A stretch of DNA of 6,107 nt, taken from an uncultured Eubacteriales bacterium. Lineage in GTDB: Bacteria > Bacillota > Clostridia > Lachnospirales > CAG-274. The DNA is taken from NCBI GenBank assembly GCA_902495025.1, contig CABUWB010000126.1, positions 1 to 6,107 on the forward strand. The letters run 5' to 3'. Numbering within the stretch: the stretch's first letter is position 1; each line of letters opens with the position of its first letter. Positions 1-6,033 of the stretch are shown here, in pieces. The position numbers and the translations under genes were made by a program. The notes under the pieces were generated by a model. That model made no database searches, had not been told where the DNA came from, and saw only the letters and a program-made list of their open reading frames with translations.

Positions 1-1571
1 CCCCACCAGTTGTTTGGCGAATAATCACCTATGGTATAAGGCTCATCCTTGATAAGACTTGCAGCCGTAATTTTGCCCGTATCAATAGCAGGAGCATAAG
101 CCGCAAGCACCTTGAATACAGAGCCGGGCTGTCTTGCAGAGTCCGTAGCACGATTAAAGCCCCTGTTTACAAGCTTTTTATCCCTGCCGCCTGCAAGCGC
201 CTTAACCTCGCCTGTTTGGTAGTCAATAATAACCATTGCTGCCTGTGGCTGGATATTGTAAACCGCCTTATCTGCGGCAATTTTCTGGTTTTCGGTCAGA
301 CCTGCCTCAATAGCCGTCCTCTTTTCCGCAACCCACTGCTGTGCGCTGTCCATGGAGCGTGCAAACTGCTTATACTCGGTATGCGTCTGCTGACCTGTTG
401 TCGTGTCCTCAATGGATACACGATAGCTTATATCGTAGTTATAAGTCATTGACGGGAATGAATTTGGATTGAGGAACACCTCGTCAACAATATTCTGCAT
501 ATCCACATCAATAGTAGAGTTAATCTGTAAGCCGCCGTTATAAAGTATATATTCGGCCTGTGTACGGCTCATATTATACTTATTCTGCAAATCCGTCGAA
601 ATCTGCTCAAACATAGCGTCAACAAAATAGCTGTGGATATTGTCGGTATCCTCCTGCTCCTCCTCAACGTCCATGCTGTCCGCTGCGGAAATTTTGCTGT
701 AAATATCCTCTGCATCGGCTGCGTCCTTTTCCTCCTGCGTAATATAGCCCTGGTCAAGCATATACTTAAGAATAATTGACTGCCTTGACTTATTATTTTC
801 AGGCTGTGTTCTTGGTGAGTAAAGCGACGGATTGTTGGTTACACCTGCAAGAGATGCACACTCGGCAAGGTCAAGCTGTGATGCGTCCTTGTTGAAGTAG
901 CCGAGGGACGCCGCCTGTACGCCGTTATAGCCATGTCCCAGAGCAATTGTATTAAGATAAAGCTCCAGAATATATTTCTTTGCAGCCTCCTTGGAGCCAA
1001 GCTGCTTTGTAAGCTCCTTTTCATACTTGGTGGCAAGGTACTGCTCCTGTAGCTTTGTAACAGGGCTGTTGTGCGTTACCTTTGTTACATTATTTTTAAT
1101 AAGCTGCTGCGTTATGGTAGAACCACCCTGAAGGCTTTTGCCCGTAACGGTTGAGAACACCGCTCTTGCAAAGCCTCTTGCATCCACGCCGTCATGCTGG
1201 TAAAAACGCTCGTCCTCAATGGCAATAACAGCGTCCTGCATATACTGGGGTATATTTTCCAGCGTTACATACTCCCTGTTTTCATCACCATGCAGACGGT
1301 CAATCTCGTTGCCCTTTGAGTCGTAAATAATTGAGGTGTAGGCATTTGGCTGAATAGCCACAAGTCCCAAATCGGGCGTATTTTTAATAATGGCTATGTA
1401 AGCGCCTATGCCTGCTCCGCCTATTGCAAAGGCAAGCAGTATGCCTATAACTATAACCGACTTGAACAGCGTGCCGAAGGGCTTGGACGGTGCAGGATGT
1501 CTGCGCCGCTTTGAGCCGCTTTTTCTCTGTGGCTGTCTTTTTCTTTTAATATCTCCGTTTGATGAACTCAT
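1..1571 (-). CDS. Class A penicillin-binding protein (PBP1A-type bifunctional transglycosylase/transpeptidase), 3' end outside window
   Basis: This enzyme polymerises lipid II into glycan strands and cross-links the peptides on the outer face of the cytoplasmic membrane. 523 codons are visible. A basic cytoplasmic tail (residues 1-37, rich in K/R) is followed by one transmembrane anchor (about 38-62). The GT51 glycosyltransferase domain spans about 90-265, with motif EDERFYQHDG (catalytic Glu119) and QGGSTITQQL (148-157). An acidic linker (about 300-315, EEEQED) leads to a region containing the start of the transpeptidase domain, with active-site tetrad SVFK (Ser484, Lys487) inside ARQPGSVFK. 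The later SxN and KTG motifs are beyond the left edge. The start is the ATG at 1571, preceded by GGAGG at good spacing. It is divergent from yunB and has its own promoter at 1634-1662. Family assignment is secure; the exact paralogue (ponA/pbp1A) is not, so no symbol is given. Confidence 0.95.
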   Translation of the reverse strand, partial: MSSSNGDIKRKRQPQRKSGSKRRRHPAPSKPFGTLFKSVIVIGILLAFAIGGAGIGAYIAIIKNTPDLGLVAIQPNAYTSIIYDSKGNEIDRLHGDENREYVTLENIPQYMQDAVIAIEDERFYQHDGVDARGFARAVFSTVTGKSLQGGSTITQQLIKNNVTKVTHNSPVTKLQEQYLATKYEKELTKQLGSKEAAKKYILELYLNTIALGHGYNGVQAASLGYFNKDASQLDLAECASLAGVTNNPSLYSPRTQPENNKSRQSIILKYMLDQGYITQEEKDAADAEDIYSKISAADSMDVEEEQEDTDNIHSYFVDAMFEQISTDLQNKYNMSRTQAEYILYNGGLQINSTIDVDMQNIVDEVFLNPNSFPSMTYNYDISYRVSIEDTTTGQQTHTEYKQFARSMDSAQQWVAEKRTAIEAGLTENQKIAADKAVYNIQPQAAMVIIDYQTGEVKALAGGRDKKLVNRGFNRATDSARQPGSVFKVLAAYAPAIDTGKITAASLIKDEPYTIGDYSPNNWW

Positions 1572-1633
1572 ATTAAATACCTCCGCTACCGAAGATGCCG
1601 ATAAAAGCATAAAAACATAATTTTACTAATAAC

Positions 1634-1662
1634 ATTATAACAGACTTGAGTGCATATATAAA
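1634..1662 (-). promoter_or_regulatory. Sigma-A type promoter for the class A PBP gene
   Basis: Read on the minus strand, a -35 of TTTATA (1657-1662, 4 of 6 consensus bases) is separated by exactly 17 bp from a perfect -10 TATAAT (1634-1639). Transcription would start near 1627, giving a leader of about 55 nt that includes the GGAGG site. It lies in the short divergent region shared with yunB. Prediction from sequence only. Confidence 0.6.
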
Positions 1663-1677
1663 GGAAAATTTTTTATA

Positions 1678-2328
1678 ATGAGAAAAAAATATGCCCGTAC
1701 CCTATGGCGCTTACTTATATTTTTGCCTTTTTTAATCATATTAATCACCTCGGCATATATTTTTCTTTTTGAAAAATACGCACTGCCGCCGCTAAGGGAG
1801 CTTGCAGGGGAGTACGCACTCGAGAGAATAAACACCTCGCTTAACAATGCCGTTTCCGCCCTGTCAAAGCAGCAGGGGATAACCGCAGAGGATATGTATA
1901 CACCGCATTTCAACGCCAGCGGCGAGCTTATGTATATGGAGGTAAACTCAATACTTATAAACGAGCTTTGCGCCGATACTGCACAGGCACTTACCGACGA
2001 GCTGTCCCAAATGCCGCCCTGCGAGGTAAGCGTGCCTGCAGGCGTGCTGACAGGGATAAATATGCTCTCCTCCCATGGCCCCGAAATAAAAATGCGCCTT
2101 ATTCCCTCGGGCAGCGCAAAGACCGATTATGAAACCTCGGTTGAAAGCGCAGGCATAGGACAGGTCAATTTTAAGGTATGGCTTGTTGCCGATACTGAAA
2201 TGATAATTGTAAATCCCTTCCTTATTAATAATAAATTTTGCGTTACACGCAAGCTGATGCTGGTAAATACTGTATTCAGCGGCAAAGTGCCAAACGCAAT
2301 TTACGGTGGAATAGTCAACGGAAACTAA
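1678..2328 (+). CDS. yunB: Sporulation protein YunB
   Basis: YunB family protein of 216 residues, somewhat shorter than the B. subtilis protein. In Bacillus, yunB belongs to the mother-cell sigma-E regulon and is needed for full sporulation; its molecular function is not established. The sequence shows a short basic N-terminus (MRKKYARTLWR), one transmembrane segment (about 11-32), and then an extracytoplasmic domain. Family-typical stretches are NSILINEL (90-97), the VPAGVLTGINMLSSHGPEI region (119-137), IPSGSAKTDYETSVESAGIGQ (142-162) and a C-terminal VNTVFSGKVPNAIYGG segment (196-211). The ATG at 1678 follows AAGGA with a rather long 12-nt gap, so the ribosome site is weak, but no better in-frame start precedes the membrane segment. 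No convincing sigma-E promoter and no hairpin terminator were found. The gene is monocistronic by position. Its presence implies an endospore former. Confidence 0.92.
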   Translation: MRKKYARTLWRLLIFLPFLIILITSAYIFLFEKYALPPLRELAGEYALERINTSLNNAVSALSKQQGITAEDMYTPHFNASGELMYMEVNSILINELCADTAQALTDELSQMPPCEVSVPAGVLTGINMLSSHGPEIKMRLIPSGSAKTDYETSVESAGIGQVNFKVWLVADTEMIIVNPFLINNKFCVTRKLMLVNTVFSGKVPNAIYGGIVNGN

Positions 2329-2407
2329 TTTTTGGTAATATTTGTTATACAAAGGTAGATTTTAGCAAAAAAATTATTAAATTTACACATTAATTTCAAT
2401 TTACCCC

Positions 2408-2436
2408 TTGCAAAGTTATTGGTAATATGCTATACT
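2408..2436 (+). promoter_or_regulatory. Extended -10 promoter driving the candidate small RNA
   Basis: A -35 of TTGCAA (2408-2413) and a -10 of TATACT (2431-2436) are 17 bp apart. TGC directly precedes the -10, giving an extended -10 element. Transcription would start near 2443. No open reading frame with a ribosome site follows before the terminator at 2536-2564, so the promoter appears to serve a short non-coding transcript. Confidence 0.6.
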
Positions 2437-2442
2437 AACCAT

Positions 2443-2564
2443 AGTGATAAAGTTAATTTATCATATATGTTTACAGACAGGTCCGTTCTGTTGTAAACAT
2501 ACCTTTAATCCTTTTTATATATTCTTTTTTCCCGGAAAAAGGAGCCTTGTCTGGCTCCTTTTTT
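2443..2564 (+). ncRNA. Candidate small structured RNA of about 120 nt
   Basis: This segment is bounded by a good promoter upstream and an intrinsic terminator at its 3' end. It would fold into three hairpins. The first is TGATAAA/TTTATCA (2445-2451 with 2457-2463, loop GTTAA). The second pairs 2466-2475 with 2492-2501 (10 bp), then after a bulged G2476 pairs ACAG 2477-2480 with CTGT 2488-2491 around the loop GTCCGTT. A pyrimidine-rich single-stranded stretch (about 2502-2535) follows, then the terminator hairpin. The only short reading frame (ATG 2467, nine codons, MFTDRSVLL) has no ribosome site and lies inside a hairpin. I do not recognise an RNA family. It could be a trans-acting sRNA or a leader/attenuator for the repressor gene, although that gene has its own stronger promoter downstream of the terminator. 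Confidence 0.45.
2536..2564 (+). terminator. Rho-independent terminator of the candidate small RNA
   Basis: A perfect GGAGCC/GGCTCC stem (2541-2546 with 2553-2558, loop TTGTCT) is flanked by AAAAA upstream and TTTTTT downstream, which extends the pairing to 11 bp. The T-tract directly after the stem gives the orientation as plus, although the A-tract would let it work partly in both directions. Confidence 0.88.
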
Positions 2565-2596
2565 CTGCCGCAATTATTTATTTTGCCTTATGAATA

Positions 2597-2625
2597 TTGA
2601 CAAATGGACGAACAACTTGTATAAT
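2597..2625 (+). promoter_or_regulatory. Consensus sigma-A promoter for the repressor-kinase operon
   Basis: TTGACA (2597-2602) and TATAAT (2620-2625), both perfect, are separated by the ideal 17 bp. Transcription would begin near 2632, leaving a leader of about 130 nt before the repressor ATG at 2761. A promoter this strong in front of a repressor gene is expected to be held down, and the palindromes at 2653-2672 and 2690-2717 sit just downstream in a position to do so. Confidence 0.85.
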
Positions 2626-2652
2626 TATATAAACAATAAAATTTTTTTGCCC

Positions 2653-2672
2653 TTAGTGGTACGTATAACTAA
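2653..2672 (+). promoter_or_regulatory. Operator-like 20-bp palindrome with TACGTA core (putative AraR-type site)
   Basis: TTAGT (2653-2657) and ACTAA (2668-2672) flank a self-complementary TACGTA core (2660-2665); 16 of 20 positions are symmetric. A TACGTA centre is also found in the B. subtilis AraR operator consensus. The site lies about 20-40 bp downstream of the predicted transcription start and in front of an AraR-type regulator gene, so autorepression is the natural reading. Binding is inferred, not shown. Confidence 0.55.
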
Positions 2673-2685
2673 CTCAAAAAACCTT

Positions 2686-2738
2686 AAAAGTTGTATTTTT
2701 TAATTAAAAAAGTCAACCTAAATCAAAAAGTTGTATTT
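2686..2738 (+). repeat. Direct repeat of AAAAGTTGTATTT, two copies 40 bp apart
   Basis: Identical 13-bp copies lie at 2686-2698 and 2726-2738. A shorter related copy (ACTTGTAT) overlaps the -10 of the operon promoter at 2615-2622. The 40-bp period again matches about four helical turns. The first copy overlaps the left half of the palindrome at 2690-2717, so these may be half-sites for the same regulator (TTGTA resembles an AraR half-site). The second copy ends 22 bp before the repressor start codon. Confidence 0.5.
2690..2717 (+). promoter_or_regulatory. Second operator-like palindrome, AT-rich, 28 bp
   Basis: GTTG (2690-2693) and CAAC (2714-2717) bracket a perfectly symmetric T6-AA-TT-A6 core (2696-2711); 24 of 28 positions are symmetric. 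Its centre (2703.5) is 41 bp from the centre of the palindrome at 2653-2672, close to four helical turns, which would suit cooperative binding by dimers on the same DNA face. It could instead be a weak RNA hairpin in the leader. Confidence 0.4.
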
Positions 2739-2760
2739 ATATTGGAGTGGAGGTTTGTGT

Positions 2761-3873
2761 ATGGATTCACCCAAATATCTTATTGTACAGGAATGGATTA
2801 AAAACGAAATAAATAAAGGCGCTTATTCAAACGGAGATAAAATTCCGTCGGAAAATGAGCTTATGGAAAGGTTTGGCTTTTCCCGCCAGACGGTAAGGCT
2901 TGCCATCAGCAACCTTGAAAACCTCGGTTACCTTGAAAAGGTAAAGGGCAGCGGCACCTATGTAAATGTACGCACCCAGCAGAGCAGCAAGGAGGAACGC
3001 AACATAGGCGTTATTTTAAGACACCTTGACTATTACATATATCCCGAAATTATAAAGGGCATTGAATATACGCTTATGCAGCATGGCTATACAATGACGC
3101 TTGGCATTACGCATGACAAGACCGATAAGGAAATGACAGTGCTTAACTCCATGATGGAAAAGCAGCTTGACGGCATTATTGCAGAGCCTACAAAAACGGC
3201 AATGCCAATGCCTATTAAGGACACTTACGCAAGGCTCAGCGCACAGACCCCCGTTGTATTTTTAAACGGCAGCTACCAGGGGCTTGACATACCCGTTGTT
3301 GCCATGGACTATGCTGCTGCAACAAAAACAGCGGTTGAATATCTTATAAGCATGGGACACCGCAACATAGGCGCAATGCTGCGTTCTGATGAAATGAGCG
3401 GCCATATACGCTATGAGAGCTTTACACGCACACTTATTGAAAACAAGCTGCCCGTAAATGACCAGAACGTGTTCTGGTACACCTCGGACATAAGTGAGTC
3501 GTTCTTCTCGACCTTATTCAAACAGATATATTTTTCTGGACTTAACCGCTGCTCTGCAGTTGTATGCCAGGATGATAAGGCGGCTGAAACCTTTATCAAC
3601 AACCTCAGGGATATAAACATAAGACCGTTTGAGGACGTATCAATCATCAGCTTTGACAACTCAACAACAGCCGAAATGCTTTCACTTACATCAATGGAAA
3701 ATGGTAAAAGCGACCTTGGCGCAAAGGCTGCCGACACGCTTTTAAAGCTTATCAAAACCAAGGAAGCACAGAATGTACTGCTTAAAAGCGAGCTTGTAAC
3801 AAGAAGCTCGGTACACAGGCGCAGCTTTTCAAGCAGCTGGGAGAGCGGCGTAGACTTATTTGAAAATGACTAA
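2761..3873 (+). CDS. AraR-type transcriptional repressor (GntR winged helix fused to LacI-like sugar-binding domain)
   Basis: This cytoplasmic DNA-binding protein of 370 residues is expected to repress sugar genes until its effector binds. An N-terminal GntR winged helix spans about 4-69, with KIPSENELMERFGFSRQTVR (27-46; SRQTVR is the recognition helix) and a GSGTYV wing (63-68). A periplasmic-binding-protein-like effector domain covers about 81-355 (NIGVIL, PEIIKGIE, DGIIAEPTKTA, GHRNIGA, VVCQDDKAA, VSIISFDNS). This fusion and the EPTK motif are typical of AraR of L-arabinose metabolism, and the length matches. The start chosen is ATG 2761, which has GGAGG at 2749-2753 with 7-nt spacing; an upstream in-frame TTG at 2731 falls inside the repeat array and lacks a ribosome site. 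The gene is followed 26 bp later by the kinase. The effector is not proven to be arabinose, so no symbol is given. Confidence 0.9.
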   Translation: MDSPKYLIVQEWIKNEINKGAYSNGDKIPSENELMERFGFSRQTVRLAISNLENLGYLEKVKGSGTYVNVRTQQSSKEERNIGVILRHLDYYIYPEIIKGIEYTLMQHGYTMTLGITHDKTDKEMTVLNSMMEKQLDGIIAEPTKTAMPMPIKDTYARLSAQTPVVFLNGSYQGLDIPVVAMDYAAATKTAVEYLISMGHRNIGAMLRSDEMSGHIRYESFTRTLIENKLPVNDQNVFWYTSDISESFFSTLFKQIYFSGLNRCSAVVCQDDKAAETFINNLRDINIRPFEDVSIISFDNSTTAEMLSLTSMENGKSDLGAKAADTLLKLIKTKEAQNVLLKSELVTRSSVHRRSFSSSWESGVDLFEND

Positions 3874-3899
3874 AAATCTCTCGGAAGGAGGTATAAAAT

Positions 3900-5543
3900 A
3901 TGTCAAAATATACTATTGGTATTGATTTTGGCAAAACAGGCTGTCGTGCCCTGCTTATAGACACCGCAGACGGAAGCGAAATAGCCTGTGCCAGTGCCGA
4001 ATATTACAGCGGTATAATGCTAAACAACTTTTTTAACGGCGTACCTCTGCCCGAGGGCTGGGCTATTGCCGACCCTCAGGATTACATAGACGTTATTATC
4101 GAAACCGTATCCGAGCTGTCGCAAAAGGTAAAAATATCCGATATTGCAGGACTTGGTATAGCCTTTTCCTCCTGCTGTATTCTGCCTGTAAAGGCTGACG
4201 GCACACCGCTTTGCGCCCTGCCCGAGTTCAAAAACAATCCGCATGCTTATATTAAGGTAACAAGGCATCGTGCGGCGGGTGAACAGGCAAAAAAAATAAA
4301 TGACCTTGCAAATGAAATGAAGGAGCCATGGGTCAGCATAGGACAGAATGCAGACAGCCCCGAATGGCTGCTGCCAAAGGTGCTTGAAATACTTGAGGAG
4401 GCTCCAACCGTATTTCAGGCTGCGGACTACTTTATTGAGGCAACGGACTGGCTTGTATGGCAGCTTACAGGCAACCCTGTAAGAAACTCCTTCTCTGCTG
4501 CATTCAAGGCACAGATAAGGGATAACACACAGCCCTCAAAGGAGTTTTTAAAGGCACTTAACCCACAGCTCGAAAACCTTTATCAGACAAAGCTTAATCT
4601 GCCTATTGCGTCTCCTGTAACCTGCGCAGGCGGACTTACAAGAGGTATGTCGGCACAGATGGGTATTAAGCCGGGTACTCCCATTGCAGTAGGCGGCGTT
4701 GATATACTTGCATGTATACCTGCACTTGATGTATGCAGACCGGGCGGTCTTGTCGGTATTCTCGGCACCAGTGCAATGTTTGTAACACTGAGCGATAAAT
4801 GCGTTGAGCCTATGGGCGTTGCAAGAGGCGACAAGGGCAGCATTATCCCCGGTTATTACACATATAAATCCAACGTGCCATGTATGGGCGATAACTATGC
4901 GTGGTTTTTAAATAATTACCTTACGCCCGAATATCACGCAGGCGCAAAGGCAGAGGGACGCAACCTTCACTCCTTTATCGCACAGAAAATGATGAAGCTT
5001 AAACCGGGTGAAAACGGCATTATATCCATTAACTGGCTGAAAGGCACCTATTGTCCGTTAAATGACAAAGAGCTTTCGGGCTTGTTTATTGGTATGGATA
5101 TTAATACCAGACCCGAGCACATTTATCGTGCAATTATAGAGGGTATGGCGTTTGACACACGTACACTTATTGAAGAATATGCCATAAACGATATTGAAAT
5201 TGACAGCTTTTACGGTGTAGGCACTATTGCAGAGCGTAATCCGTTTATTACACAGCTTTATGCCGATATACTCAATATACCCGTAAGGGTTGCAGGCTCG
5301 TCAAAGTCGCCTGCTCTTGGTGCTGCCATTATCGCAGCTACCATAAGCGGCGAATATAGTAGCATTGAGGAAGCCTCAAATGCCATGGGCGTACTTAAAA
5401 ACGTAGTTTATCTGCCAGATGTCAATGCAAGCGCAGTGTATGACCGTATGTATATGGAATATAGAAAGCTTACACGCTATTTTTCAGAGGAAAATCCCTC
5501 AATTATGCACAATCTTAAAGCAATTAAAAGAGAGAATAGTTAA
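3900..5543 (+). CDS. FGGY-family carbohydrate kinase, divergent AraB (L-ribulokinase)-like
   Basis: This cytoplasmic ATP-dependent sugar kinase of 547 residues has the usual ribulokinase length. The first FGGY lobe begins with IGIDFGKTGCRA (6-17, Asp9 of the phosphate/Mg motif). AraB-like blocks follow: LPEFKNNPHAYIKV (107-120), EATDWLVWQLTG (180-191), AVGGVDILACIPAL with the presumed catalytic base Asp268, LGTSAMF (288-294), LSGLFIGMDINTRPEHIYRAIIEG (392-415), GTIAERNPFITQLYADI (441-457) and the C-terminal nucleotide-site SPALGAAI (470-477). Several ribulokinase positions differ: FGKTG replaces FGT-x-S, Ala88 stands where GVDFT has Asp, and Lys323 where YEAG has Glu. So AraB is the nearest family, but the substrate may be another ketose or polyol. 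A strong AAGGAGG (3885-3891) lies 8 nt before the ATG. It is co-transcribed with the repressor and ends at a terminator 6 nt after the stop. Family sure, substrate unsure. Confidence 0.88.
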   Translation: MSKYTIGIDFGKTGCRALLIDTADGSEIACASAEYYSGIMLNNFFNGVPLPEGWAIADPQDYIDVIIETVSELSQKVKISDIAGLGIAFSSCCILPVKADGTPLCALPEFKNNPHAYIKVTRHRAAGEQAKKINDLANEMKEPWVSIGQNADSPEWLLPKVLEILEEAPTVFQAADYFIEATDWLVWQLTGNPVRNSFSAAFKAQIRDNTQPSKEFLKALNPQLENLYQTKLNLPIASPVTCAGGLTRGMSAQMGIKPGTPIAVGGVDILACIPALDVCRPGGLVGILGTSAMFVTLSDKCVEPMGVARGDKGSIIPGYYTYKSNVPCMGDNYAWFLNNYLTPEYHAGAKAEGRNLHSFIAQKMMKLKPGENGIISINWLKGTYCPLNDKELSGLFIGMDINTRPEHIYRAIIEGMAFDTRTLIEEYAINDIEIDSFYGVGTIAERNPFITQLYADILNIPVRVAGSSKSPALGAAIIAATISGEYSSIEEASNAMGVLKNVVYLPDVNASAVYDRMYMEYRKLTRYFSEENPSIMHNLKAIKRENS

Positions 5544-5549
5544 AAAATG

Positions 5550-5577
5550 GGACAGCAAAATCTGCTGTCCTTTTTTT
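5550..5577 (+). terminator. Rho-independent terminator of the repressor-kinase operon
   Basis: A perfect 8-bp stem GGACAGCA/TGCTGTCC (5550-5557 with 5563-5570, loop AAATC) is followed immediately by seven T residues (5571-5577). It begins 6 nt after the kinase stop codon, which fixes the 3' end of the operon. Confidence 0.93.
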
Positions 5578-5667
5578 ATAAAAAGGGATTGTGGTATTTT
5601 TACAGATATTATTTAAAAAGAGATAGTTGATATAAATTAGAGTTTAACTTACGAGAAACACGCAGAA

Positions 5668-5861
5668 GTTGACTTTAGAAAAGTCAGCAAATCTATGTTA
5701 CTTTTCTACGAGAAAAGTAACCAAAAGCGCCGCTAGTTTCGACGCGCGGGGCACGACTTAGGGGCTTATCCCCTAAGAACCCCACTCTATGGCACAAACA
5801 CCACCGTCCCAAAACCCTTTTAACGTGGCTGTTGCATAGCCACTAAGGATTTTGGGACGGT
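5668..5861. repeat. Cluster of four perfect or near-perfect hairpins, probable non-coding intergenic repeat element
   Basis: Four inverted repeats occur within 200 bp with no reading frame across them. Hairpin 1: 5668-5676 with 5680-5688 (GACTTT/AAAGTC core). Hairpin 2: GTTACTTTTC/GAAAAGTAAC, 5697-5706 with 5712-5721, loop TACGA. Hairpin 3: CTTAGGGG/CCCCTAAG, 5757-5764 with 5770-5777, loop CTTAT. Hairpin 4: ACCGTCCCAAAA/TTTTGGGACGGT, 5803-5814 with 5850-5861, continued inward by CCTT/AAGG and GTGGCT/AGCCAC. Between hairpins 2 and 3 is a GC-rich stretch (5727-5752). None is followed by a T-tract, so they are not terminators. Similar AAAGTAAC-type hairpin blocks recur between genes in various bacterial genomes as far as I recall, so a dispersed repeat or MITE remnant is the likely reading. 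Confidence 0.6.
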
Positions 5862-5911
5862 TCATTTTACTATCTGTTGGTATAGGTTAGCATTTAGTTG
5901 CCTACGGCGAT

Positions 5912-5954
5912 ATATACATAGATTGATGTATTAATACAAAACAATCGTGTATAT
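5912..5954. repeat. Imperfect 43-bp AT-rich inverted repeat
   Basis: ATATACA (5912-5918) pairs with TGTATAT (5948-5954), GATTG (5921-5925) with CAATC (5942-5946), and a perfect TGTATTAATACA palindrome (5927-5938) forms the tip. The surrounding 5862-6033 region contains no credible gene and nothing else recognisable. The inverted repeat may belong to the same intergenic element as its neighbours. Confidence 0.4.
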
Positions 5955-6033
5955 TTAATTAGCTGCGCTCTTAGTCTTCAGGTAACTAAAAAATTATCGT
6001 TTATAAACCAAGCACCATATTGAACATCAACTT

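Noticed and set aside
1408..1620. Plus-strand 70-residue reading frame, and similar frames at 216-452, 569-757 and 839-1036
   Set aside because: They are shadow frames overlapping the well-supported penicillin-binding protein, without ribosome sites or family resemblance.
1601..1660. Sigma-E promoter for yunB (CATA-like -10 boxes at 1616 and 1653)
   Set aside because: The box at 1653 would start transcription after the ribosome site, and the box at 1616 has no correctly spaced -35. A sigma-E promoter is expected from the family but not demonstrable here.
2467..2496. Nine-codon leader peptide (MFTDRSVLL) upstream of the terminator
   Set aside because: There is no ribosome binding site, the start codon is buried in a 10-bp stem, and no run of regulatory codons is present.
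2731..2760. In-frame TTG start giving a 380-residue repressor
   Set aside because: It lies inside the AAAAGTTGTATTT repeat, has no ribosome site, and adds residues outside the GntR domain; ATG 2761 has an ideal GGAGG.
5419..5616. 65-residue plus-strand reading frame overlapping the kinase end
   Set aside because: It runs out of frame through the kinase and across the operon terminator, with no ribosome site.
5803..5861. Long hairpin as a bidirectional transcription terminator
   Set aside because: The flanking bases lack a T-tract on either strand, and the operon already terminates at 5550-5577.
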